This document shows, piece by piece, positions 22,110-32,500 of a stretch of 64,000 nt of DNA. This stretch comes from Turritopsis dohrnii (taxonomy: Eukaryota > Cnidaria > Hydrozoa > Anthoathecata > Oceaniidae). Where the stretch lies: NCBI GenBank assembly GCA_027922465.2, contig BQMF02000607.1:62001-126000 (forward strand), in the 5' to 3' direction. How positions within the stretch are numbered: the first letter of the stretch is position 1; the number at the start of each line of letters is the position of its first letter. The translations under genes and the position numbers were made by a program. The notes beneath the pieces were generated by a model, which was given only the letters and a program-made list of their open reading frames with translations, was not told the origin of the DNA and did not search any database.

Positions 22110-23225
22110 CGTTTGCTTTCCAGATCATATTGCGACGTCGTAGGGACGTCTGAAACGGGACGTCGCAATTGGGATCCTTTTACGACGTTTTTAGGACGTC
22201 TTTATACGGATTGAATAACGACCTTTGAAACAATTATAAACTTAAGATCATTTTGGGACGTCGTAGGGACGTCTGAAACGGGACGTCGCAATTGAGATCC
22301 TTTTACGACGTTTTTGGGACGTCTTTATGCGGATTGAATAACGACCTTCGAAACAATTTAAATTTAAGATCATTTTGGGACGTCCTTGGGACGTCTGAAA
22401 CGGGACGTCGCAATTGAGATCCTTTTACGACGTTTTTGGGACGTCTTTATGCGGATTGAATAACGACCTTCGAAACAATTATAAATTTAAGATCATTTTG
22501 CGACGTCGTTGGGACGTTTGAAACGGGACGTCGCAATTGGGATCCTTTTACGACGTTTTTAGGACGTCTTTATACGGATTGAATAACGACCTTTGAAACA
22601 ATTATAAACTTAAGATCATTTTGGGACGTCGTAGGGACGTCTGAAACGGGACGTCGCAATTGAGATCCTTTTACGACGTTTTTGGGACGTCTTTATGCGG
22701 ATTGAATAACGACCTTCGAAACAATTTAAATTTAAGATCATTTTGGGACGTCCTTGGGACGTCTGAAACGGGACGTCGCAATTGAGATCCTTTTACGACG
22801 TTTTTGGGACGTCTTTATGCGGATTGAATAACGACCTTCGAAACAATTATAAATTTAAGATCATTTTGCGACGTCGTTGGGACGTTTGAAACGGGACGTC
22901 GCAATTGGGATCCTTTTACGACGTTTTTGGGACGTCTTTATGCGGATTGAATAACGACCTTCGAAACAATTATAAATTTAAGATCATTTTGCGACGTCGT
23001 TGGGACGTTTGAAACGAGACGTCGCAATTGGGATCCTTTTACGACGTTTTTGGGACGTCTTTATGCGGATTGAATAACGACCTTCGAAACAATTATAAAC
23101 TTAAGATCATTTTGGGACGTCGTAGGGACGTCTGAAACGGGACGTCGCAATTGGGATCCTTTTACGACGTTTTTGGGACGTCTTTATGCGGATTGAATAA
23201 CGATCTTCGAAACAATTATAAACTT
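22110..23225 (+). repeat. Nine-unit 123-bp tandem array with 368-bp higher-order duplication
   Basis: The landmark GGGATCC/GAGATCC occurs at 22171, 22294, 22416, 22539, 22662, 22784, 22907, 23030 and 23153, spacing 122-123 bp. Variant markers (TATACGG against TATGCGG, GTCGTAGG against GTCCTTGG) show that units 1-3 and 4-6 are the same trio repeated, a 368-bp higher-order unit. Each unit carries three to four GACGTC palindromes. Confidence 0.9.
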
Positions 23226-23287
23226 TCAAAAGCAATCAGTCTGTATAGAATGATTTATTGTAAATGTTTTTAAACGTCTTGACAACA

Positions 23288-23358
23288 AGCAGCGGTGGCA
23301 TAACGGTTACGAGTTCGGCTGGCACACCAGAGGTTCCCGGTTCGGGTCCGCCTGTGGC
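23288..23358 (+). repeat. tRNA-like segment inside the TIR element
   Basis: TGGCATAACGG fits a Pol III A box and GGTTCGGGTCC a B box, spaced as in tRNA genes. The stems are imperfect, so it is unlikely to be a working tRNA. It may be a captured SINE head or a Pol III promoter belonging to the element. Confidence 0.4.
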
Positions 23359-23559
23359 CTATTACCGTTTTTCAAAGAGTAAATTTCATAATCCTGCGAC
23401 GTCGTTACGATGTCGTTGGGATGTCATCGAGACGTCTCAATGAAGATGTAATTGGGACGTCTTTTGAGATTCCCACTTCGCGACCATTTTGCGACGTCTT
23501 AGGGACGTCTTGAAAAGACGTCTTTACGACGTCTTTACGACGTCTTTGTGCCTGCTGGG

Positions 23560-24651
23560 ATAAGACATGATATGGATAATAGTATCCTAACTGGTGCGGC
23601 TTTTATAGATTTAAGCAAAGCATTTGACACTGTAGATCATGGTTGCATCCTATCTAAACTTAAGTGTTACGGAATAGCTGGTCGCGAGTTATCATGGTTT
23701 GAAAGCTACCTCTTCAACCGAAAGCAATTTGTTGTTCTGGACAATGTAAAATCTGAAATGAATACCGTTTTATGTGGCGTTCCACAAGGCTCCGTCCTTG
23801 GGCCATTGCTATTTGTTATATTGATGAATGATATTAATTCTGCCCTGAAGAAATGTAAGATATTGCTATATGCTGATGATACAGTGATATACACATCTCA
23901 TGCCAACATCGATATTATTATCACTGAGCTCAATAATGATCTGGATAACTTATCAAACTGGTTCTATATGAACAATCTTATCGTCAACTTCAAAAAAGGA
24001 AAAACTGAGTATTCAATCTTTGGTACTGCACGAAAACTGAAGAATTTAGATTTGGTGAAAATTGAAATGAATGGAGTTACTTTAAATCGCACATCGACGT
24101 ATAAATATCTTGGAGTAATCTTAGATCAGTCATTGAATTATATCGATCATCTTGATACAGTGTACAAAAAGGTTTCTGCTAGATTGAAGATGCTAACAAA
24201 AGTACGTCAATCCATGAGTCCATTTGTAGCTGAATCCGTTTTCAAAGCAACAATGTCTCCAATTATGTTCTATTGTTCGAACTTGTTCCTTTACAAAGAC
24301 CACCAGAAATTACAACACCTACAAGATCGCGCAAATTATGTTGTCTACGGGCACAAATCTTACCCCTAGAGATCGGTAAAAAACGAGATGAAATTCCGTT
24401 GTGCAGTGGAAGTTTTTAAATGTTTAAATGGACTTAATCCCGAAAACTTCCGTCAATATTTTACACGATCACATCATTGTAAAGTTACCAGAGGGAATAA
24501 CTCTCTCATTACATTGCCTAAAGTCCGCACCGAATCTGGTCGGAGATCATTTATGTATCAAGGTGCATATATTTTTATCGACATAAGCAAGAGTGTTAGA
24601 GACAAAGTTTCGTTAGTTCGTTTCAAACACTGTTGCAAAGATATTTTTTAA
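23560..24651 (+). CDS. LINE ORF2, 3' part: RT catalytic core and C-terminal domain
   Basis: The frame continues the LINE interrupted at 22057. It shows [28 protein letters not shown] and the catalytic YADDT near 23874, then YKYLGVILDQSLNY. A stop at 24367-24369 ends this frame. The next frame (24388-24651) carries the usual C-terminal region with CLNGLNPE, so a small deletion or frameshift lies near 24365. The copy therefore could not make full-length protein even without the inserted element. Confidence 0.8.
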
Positions 24652-24991
24652 CTTTTTATACACTTGTGCCTCTTACTTCGACTATCCTTAACACACAACT
24701 CCTCCCAGTGACTTTCGTCTCGATTATTCACTAGCGTGTAGCCTTCTTTCTCAACTGGGGCGACATTTTTCATCACTTCCTTTTTGTGTTTGAACCCAAT
24801 ATTTTATCTTGGTCTATATATTTCATAATTTTATATGTCTCATAATCATATTTTATATTTTCATATTTTCACTTATATATATATATTCAATCTATTTTAT
24901 TTATTTTAGAATAATTTTTGCTTTAACAGGGCGCCTATTAATAGCAATGTTTATATACGTTGAAAGGATTTTACCCTGTATAAATATGTTT

Positions 24992-25016
24992 TAATAATAA
25001 TAATAATAATAATAAT
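24992..25016 (+). repeat. (TAA)n tail of the plus-strand LINE
   Basis: Eight TAA units end the LINE about 340 bp after its last coding frame. Microsatellite tails rather than poly(A) are known for CR1/L2-type LINEs. Confidence 0.7.
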
Positions 25017-25183
25017 CGGTTAAACAATTAAAATGAAAGTTACCTAAAAATCATGCTCCATATCCAAAAATATTATAACGCTAACTATACACAAGTTTAA
25101 CTAAGCACTAAATAATCCTATAGAGAAAAAGATATCAGTAAAAAATTTACAAAAGCTTGCAAGTAGTGTAAAGTGCACAATTA

Positions 25184-25461
25184 CAGTGTGTTTCAAAAAA
25201 GTGGCAACAAGAATTATAACCGCTTATATTTCAAGAAATTCTGATCATTGGATGATCAGATCGTTAAGAAAATAATGAGTTTTTCTAGAGTTATTTTTTC
25301 GATTTTCTCCTCTTCTATTTTTCCAATTTCGAAACAAAATACATCATTGGAAAGAGGAAACAATAAGGTTGTCAATGATATAAAAATTATCATCCAATGA
25401 TCAGAATTTATTGATATATAAGCGATTATAACTCTTGTTGCCACTTTTTTGAAACACACTG
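25184..25461. mobile_element. Tc1/mariner-type MITE, 278 bp
   Basis: Ends CAGTGTGTTTCAAAAAAGTG and its inverse (CACTTTTTTGAAACACACTG), with the inverted match running over 45 bp, flanked by TA on both sides (25182-25183, 25462-25463). There is no coding capacity. The ends resemble the degenerate sequence at 17598. Confidence 0.85.
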
Positions 25462-25463
25462 TA

Positions 25464-26159
25464 GCAATTAATTAACTCTAAAGCGTGAATAGATGTTTTA
25501 AGTGAGGTTTGAAAAAACAAAAAGAAAGGAGCAATAAAAACTGATAGCAAAGGTAAATTGAGATAAACGACGACAATCGAGAACAAAAGTTGGAAAGGTC
25601 GCGAGAGACTTAGGCATGTTTAGAAAAAAATAATAATGCTATAGATGAGTTTCTAAGTGACGTGACGTTTATAAACATTAGTGTTTTTTGCTCGATTATT
25701 GCTGTGGGCTTCAACATGCTTAATGCTTAATAGATCAAGTCAATTTCCTACCAATATGCGCATTCATCTTGGTTGGCAATTAGATGCTCTCTGCACACTG
25801 TCGGTTAAACCGGTTCTCAGGAGGCGTTTTTAAGACAAAAAAATTATTAAAAATAATACTCATTAGCACTCGAAATCTATTTTTGTGAAGTTTATTAAAT
25901 TTTTAGTTTAAACAGATCTTTAAATGGTAATTAACATCAAAAACTCATCTATACAATTCTAGCAAGATATTAAGTTTTTGGAATGCGAAATACGTCCAAA
26001 AGATCTTATGAAATACAGGAGAGAACACCGTACAAAAGCATAAAAAAACAACAGAAAGAAAGGAAAAAAACAACAACAAAAAACTTAATCAATATTAAGT
26101 CAGTCAATTTTGTGGAATGAATCCAACGAGTCAAAAAATTTATAGCTGCCATCTTTCAT
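25464..26159. other. Intergenic stretch, nothing recognised
   Basis: AT-rich, no gene. It directly follows the 3' side of the LINE ORF1 remnant and may include its untranslated sequence. Confidence 0.35.
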
Positions 26160-26810
26160 TTAAGCTACAGTCTTGCAATTTATGTCTGCAAACACAAAGT
26201 TTGCATTGGTGACAGAGTTAGAAATAAAAGTTGAAACTTTGTCCAAAAGTTCAAGCTTTGTCTTAGTAAGATCTAAGTGTATCTTACACGAAGCATTCTT
26301 GCGATTTTTATAGAGTAATGTTCTTTTCCGGAAAGAATAAAATTTAGCGATTATCGCTTTACCGTTTTTTCCTACTCTGTGAGCACGATCTATATCTTCT
26401 TCCTTAATGTTAAGTTTGAGATCTTGACAAACCTTTAAAACTTTGGCTAGGCAATCATCAGCAGTTTCGTCTTGATCTTTTTTCAAGCCCACCAATCTCA
26501 AACAGTAACGCCTTGAATACTGTTAATTTTCTTCTGAACGTTTGCATATACTTCCAACAGCGCTAGACAACACAGCAACTTTATCTTCTAACTTGATTAT
26601 ATCATTTTTCTGTGAAGCGACTTTATCTTCGAGGCATTTTATTCCCTCGTTTTGTTTATTTATAAGTTCATTTTGCTGAGTTATCAAGTTCTTTAGGTCA
26701 TTAATACTTTCTTGCGAAGCTAGAGTTTTATCTAATTCATTAAATTTTTTATCAATCACTTCTTCAAATTCAGTGTATTCACTTGATTCTTGCTTACTTC
26801 TTGTCATCAT
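26160..26810 (-). pseudogene. LINE ORF1-like coiled-coil/RRM-type protein with one nonsense codon
   Basis: Two frames are one protein split by an in-frame TAA (complement of 26523-26525). The N-terminal half is a heptad-patterned coiled coil (DKKFNELDKTL, EDKVAVL). The C-terminal half has DIDRAHRVG followed by a KAIIAKFYSFRKR strand, a pattern seen in nucleic-acid-binding ORF1 proteins of non-LTR elements. No ORF2 follows on this strand, so it is a separate fragment. With one stop only, the copy is fairly young. Confidence 0.6.
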
Positions 26811-27600
26811 ATCAAATTCAGCATAAAATTTTCACCGCCCATTTTTGTCTCGCTAGCTCAGAGCTCAGAGCATGACCGCACTCATTGACGGTCGTAATGA
26901 CAAATTAGATTCGCTGTCTAACATTCATCTTTCGATAAGTTTTCATTAGAAAACATTTCATTCGGTGTAGGAGAGTTAAAAAATGGTGTGCGATATAGCA
27001 CACAATTTTCCAAAGACTTTCTCAAAGCATATTTTCAAAGGCAGATCCAACTAGCCTCTTGAAAGCTAAAAAAGATTCATTAAAAGGTTAGTAGAAGATG
27101 AGAAGCTGGACAATAGAACAATTAGTTCAATGAAATATGATGATCTGAAAGATTTAAGGATTCTTGCAATGGCAGACAGAATTCGTTTATTAGAAGCATG
27201 CAAGAAAATCAGCATTAGCAATAATAAATTCATAATAAATTCATCATGTCTCCATTGTTAATTAATCCAAGCTCATGGAGATCTGATTCTGTCAACTTTC
27301 CAACAATGTCTGGTGTAATTTTCTCTTTTAGAATGATTCTTATAGCGCCTTAAATCCAATTTTCTCTCTAAGACATTTTCCATGACACAACTGGTTTGAG
27401 ACGCCATGTTTTTTATCTATGTTTTACCTTGGGTTTTTAGGTGTAATGTGCTATGGGTAAAACATTGTCAACATGTCTAATGACTTTTTGTGAGTGTTAT
27501 GCAAATTTTGTTTCAATCAAATGAAATATATCTTTCTTTCGAATGAGTAATTCAAAAGAAAAGGAAAAGAAAAGAAAAGTGTTATGATCAATTATTACTA
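26811..27600. other. Intergenic stretch, nothing recognised
   Basis: AT-rich sequence with no defined gene or element ends. Confidence 0.35.
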
Positions 27601-27638
27601 ATTGTGTTTTTATTGAATAGAAAGACGTTTTTCTAGCA

Positions 27639-27883
27639 GATCGAATGATATTTGCGTCGAGCTGAATAAAGTCTGTAGCAAATTGAGTGGCACTTGTGCC
27701 GAATTGAATGACATTTGGGTCAAACCGAATGATAATTTTGCCGAAAAAACTTTTAGAATCCAGAGAGAAAAATGGTTTCTTAGCTAAATCGAATAAAGTT
27801 TTTGGATAAGAAAATGATATTTGCGCCGCATCGAATGAAGTTTGTAACAAATCAAATGGTGTTTGTGGCGATTCGAATGCGTA
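27639..27883 (-). repeat. 21-bp minisatellite with an open frame
   Basis: Degenerate 21-bp units with the core CGAATGATATTTGCGCCG recur about ten times. On the minus strand the region is open (within 27497-27850) and reads as seven-residue repeats such as IRFDPNV, IQFGTSA and IQLDANI. No start context, signal or neighbouring exon supports a gene, so I list it as a repeat. Confidence 0.65.
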
Positions 27884-29330
27884 ATTCGGAAGATCTAGGT
27901 TGAAAGTTGATAGTTATGATAGTGCTGGTTTTCTATAGATTTTAATCGTTCCTCGAGGGTTCTGCTTGTGCTAGACTTATATACGAGGAATAATTTTAAA
28001 AGTGTAAGAAAGATACGATAACTCAGGATAGCAATGAAAAAGAATAGAGGTTCTGAAAAATAGTTATTCTGCTATATAAATACACAATCCTTCAAAAAAA
28101 AAAACACAAAAAGAAGAGTACATCGTGAATAAAATGTTTTAGTTTTCCTAATCAACATGAAATATACGCTAAGTCGATCATTTTATTATTTAAGTCCTGA
28201 TCATACAGTTTATACAGACCATACATGTGTGAGTTCTTCTAATTTTTCTGAAGTGAGAAGTTTGATACTTTGAAAGGTCCGAAATACATGATTTTGATAC
28301 AAAGAAAAGTTCGGCAAATTGCAAAAATGTAAAAAAGGCGACGAAGATTGAAACATTTTCTGGAGATCAAAACTGAAAAAATCAAAATACTTGAATCGTG
28401 ATTACATTTCATATTTTGTACTTGATTATTAATAGATTGCCAAAAGTACCGTCAATTTATTCACATTAGATCAGCTAAAGATGACATGCACTGGCACTGT
28501 GCTGCTAAAATATTTCATTGCTTCAGTATGTTTGAGTAAATACGATTGGTGTTTTTAGACAAACCTTTTGTCCACATGACAACCAACTCGCATTAGTGTA
28601 AATCCATCTAAAAACTCGTTATTTGCTTTTGCGAAATAGGAACAAGGCTTGATGTTTTTCTCAACCATCAAAATTTAAACTCCCACTTTAGCATTCTAGT
28701 CCTTTGAACTTCATATTCTTAAATTTAATTACTTACATTTATTACCTTTTCGATATCATTTATTATATTACATTTATATTATATTTACTATATTGACAGG
28801 AATGATTTGAAGAACATTAAAAGTTACAAATAAAATAGTTACTCTATACATATACAAAAAAGTCTGATGTAAGTCGTGACTTAACTATGAAATTTGAAGT
28901 AATAACCCTAACTTCCAAATCTACAGCCAATATATCTTATTAATACTAACAATTGTGTCACAAAATGTCTTGATTATTTAACGCTTAATTTCATTAAAAC
29001 ATGGATTGGTGTTGGCTTTTCCGTGTTTCTAATTCTCAACAAAACCATCCAAAGAATCATGATTTCGTTAATAAATGAAAATATCTCTCAAACATTCAAC
29101 CTTTCCTGTTGTTTATTTTTTCTTTCAAAATTTAGGGCTAGGTATGCTTGGTTAACTTGCAATCAACAAATCAACTGCCAGCAGGAAATGTATCAAATGT
29201 CACAAAATGTTTAATTGAAATACTTCACTACTTCAATTATTTTCTGCCGTGACATGTTGAGCTGTAGATAGCAAGAACCAAACCTGTTGCAATATATACA
29301 AAGAGCAGTACGGCAGTGTCACAAATCCTT
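27884..29330. other. Intergenic stretch downstream of receptor gene B
   Basis: No gene recognised. It includes the 3' flank of the receptor B tail exon and AT-rich DNA with short homopolymers. Confidence 0.35.
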
Positions 29331-29545
29331 TTATCTCATTGTAGGAAGAATTTCATATTCTTGCTGCACATTGACGTAATTTGTATTTTGTGCTCCTTGC
29401 AATTCCATGTAGTTTGATGCTTCAACATTTGACATATTCAAACCTGTATAGTTGCTTTCTGGTGAGTTGATGTCAGTTGTGCCACTTCCTTGAGCAATAA
29501 CATTGTCGTAGTTCAAATTCTCCATACATGATGCTTCATTTTCTG
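29331..29545 (-). CDS. Cytoplasmic tail exon of receptor B, five tyrosine motifs
   Basis: The acceptor TTTTTTCTAG leads into a phase-1 exon of 215 nt ending in a stop. The roughly 71 residues contain YDNV, YTGL, YMEL, YVNV and YEIL. The first three have Leu or Ser at -2 (LNYDNV, SNYTGL, SNYMEL) and so fit the ITIM consensus. YMEL and YVNV are only 12 residues apart, a spacing near that of ITAMs. Such motifs recruit SH2 proteins when phosphorylated. The TGLNMSNV and ITIM region aligns with the tail exon at 11248-11465. Confidence 0.7.
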
Positions 29546-32500
29546 CTAGAAAAAAGTATAGTTGGATATCAAAACCCAAGAAAATTATATATTACCAATA
29601 TACGTTTTGAAAACTCTTTTAAAAAAACAAACTAATATCCCCTTTACCGTATGAAGCTTTTTTTCATGAGAAAATTTCTCCTCAGAATAAGTGTTCTTGT
29701 TCTCAATACGTATGATCATAAATTCTTTAATTGCAGCTTTTGGCCTCGTTTTCCAGTTTTAATGATCAAAGTGTTATTTATCACAACAAAGAACTTCATA
29801 AAATAACTTTTCCCAGGTATCTCGACAAGATTATAATGATGGAAACGTCATTATCAATGAAAATAAAAATTCGATAGAAGTTGTTGTAAGGACTAAATTA
29901 TCAGCTAATGACGGATCTATTCATTTAAGTAAGTAAGTAAGTATCAATTTATGTCAATACAGATAAGAACAGAATTAGTCAAAATTTCAATAGAATTAGT
30001 CTAAATGAAGGAAGGGCCACCACATCAAAAAGTTACAAACATCAAAATGTTACAAAATTTAACAAACAAGTAAACAAATAAAAAGTAAAAAAAAGCTACA
30101 AAACACATTGTGTGACAACTAAAACAAAAGTAAAATTAAAAATAACTAGTTTTTTTTTTTAATTTTTTACTTATTTTAAAAATTGAGAAAACATTCAAAA
30201 TCTATCAATACTGTACATGCAACAGAAAAATTTTAGGGCCAACTTACCGTAAGAAGACAAAAAATATAATTTGACTAGGTTTTTCAACCTGTTAAGTGAT
30301 AAAGTTGACAAATCATCAACATCAAGGTAGTTCTGAAGAACATACCAGGGGTCACTGATTGGTATGTTAAAGAGTAATCGCCAAACCTCACGGTGGAAAC
30401 TTTCAGAAGACGCAAAATACCAGACTTCGCTCTTCGAAGACAAGAATAATCACGAGTAATATCAGCGAAATCAAAAGTGTCATACAACGGAGAAGGTACA
30501 TTGCCGTTCAGAAGCTTATACATAAAGACTATGTTACAAAACTTGATAAAATCATGAAAAGAAAGAATTCTAAGGTGAGTAAAAAGGGGAAGAGAATGAG
30601 CATTAAAATCTGAAAATGTCATAATTCTAACAGACTTTTTGTGAAGAGTCATAATGCGTTTCGTTGAATTTTGATTTAAAGCCCATACATTAGCTGAGTA
30701 AGACAAATGAGAATGAAATAATGCATAATATATTGATAAAAGAACTTCCCTCGACACATAATATCGCAGCTTACTTAGTGAACCATTCGCTCTAACTAAC
30801 GTTTTGCAAACAAAGCTTATGTGATCAACCCAGTTGAAATTCGAGTCAATGATCACACCTAGATACTTTGCAGAGTCACTAGGATAAAGTCTAGTACCAT
30901 TGATTTTAACCTTGAAATCAAAAAAAAGGTAGTGTAAGTGCTGGTGAAAATAAAAGTAGTTCAGATTTTTTTGAATTTAGTGAAATCTTTTTGGCGTTCA
31001 ACCAGTTAACTAAACATTGCAAGTCAATATTCATTCTCTTTGCAAGATAATTTAATGAGCTTTGTCGATCTAAAAGCATAGTGTCATCAGCAAATAGATT
31101 TACCAAAGAAAAAGGGATAGCATGGTGTAAGTCGTTAATATAGATTAAAAATAAAAGTGGGTCTAACACTGATCCTTGGGGTACACCGTGCAAAATTATC
31201 TTAATTAATGGACAATTTCGATCCATAAACAGATACAAACTGCGATATTCCAGCCGAGGCACGGCACGTGCAGCCATTTTGGTTCTCCTCCCCAGTTGCA
31301 TTCATGTAGCAGTATGACGTAATAATAGTGTACAGGGTGATTCAAAAAAATGGCACCCCTAGAATTTTTGACGTAACTTTTTTTCTGTTTGTCAAATAAC
31401 CTTGAAATTTTACATGCTTTCTCCCTAGTATATTTGTAACAAGTGTGCAAAGTTTCAGCTTTATATGTAAAGTATTTTTGAAGTTACAAAGGGTAACGGT
31501 AAGGTAAGGTAAGGTTTATTTTGACGTCAAAAAGGATGCGCTTTTAAAACGATATTCAAGCTTCTACGGCTTTACGGATTAAAAATCAACTTTTAAGTTG
31601 GACAAATCTCGATCAATTCTCGATCTTGCAAGGGGAGTAAAGATGCTCTTGCATTGCAAGAACTAAGACTAAGATGTCATTGCAGTGCAATAACCAGTAA
31701 AAATGTCAAACAGGACGCTATCCTTTGCCAGTTTCAAAATGTCGTTCAGTGAAGAGGACAAGATCATCATAAAGCATTATCGCATTGATAAGAACTATGG
31801 TGTAAAGAGATTGTTGAGTGAGTTCCCGAACAAAGGCTGGACAAAAGGAGGCTTGAGACATTTGTTGACAAAAATCGACAAAACTGAAGATGTCAAGCGT
31901 GTGCCTGGGAGTGGTCGTCCACGAACGGCGGTGACAGAAGAGATCGCAGAAGAAGTTGAAGAAATGATTTGTAGCCAAGAAGAATTTCCTGGGACCCACA
32001 AAAGCCAAAGAAAGATTTCTGAAACGCTCAACATTTTGCAAAGCTCGGTCAGCAGAATTTCAAGTCAATGTTTGGGTCTCACTGCATACCGTAAGACCAA
32101 GGTTCAAGATCTTCGCGATTCAGATAGGGAGAAACGTGTTGTAAGAACTAAACGACTTTTGAGAATGATGACAAAGGAGAACATTGGAAAAACCTTTTTT
32201 ACAGATGAGAAACTTTTTAAATTAAATCAGCCAAGAAACACCCAGAATGACAGGGTTTATGCAGTGAACAAGAGCGATATCTCTTTGGAAGGGATTGCCG
32301 TCAAACGAAAAACTTTCCCGAAAAACGTCATGATTTCTGTTGGTGTTTCAAAACTTGAGAAAACCTCCGTATTTTTTGTTGAAAAAGGTGTTAAAATAAA
32401 TTCAGAATATTACATGCGTGAAATTCTTGATGAAATGCTACCCGAAATGAGTGCTCTTTCTGGTGGTGATTACATTTTTCTTCAAGACGGAGCACGATCA

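Larger units (their letters stand above)
22058..23559. mobile_element. TIR element with 123-bp GACGTC array, inserted in LINE ORF
   Basis: The ends are CCCAGCGGGCACAAGACGTC and the inverse of CCCAGCAGGCACAAAGACGT. The flanks are AT (22056-22057) and AT (23560-23561), a 2-bp duplication. Removing the element with one AT leaves the LINE reading frame open, which supports these boundaries. The interior is nine 123-bp tandem units, a tRNA-like segment (23288-23358) and a right-hand GACGTC block. No transposase is present. The end pattern and 2-bp duplication match the element at 13226-15170. Confidence 0.85.

Noticed and set aside
22110..23225. Regularly spaced repeat array that could be mistaken for CRISPR
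   Set aside because: The 123-bp unit repeats throughout with no unique spacers, there are no cas genes, and the context is an animal genome.
24809..24994. 61-aa hydrophobic ORF
   Set aside because: Located in the AT-rich 3' UTR of the LINE; composition alone explains the hydrophobicity.
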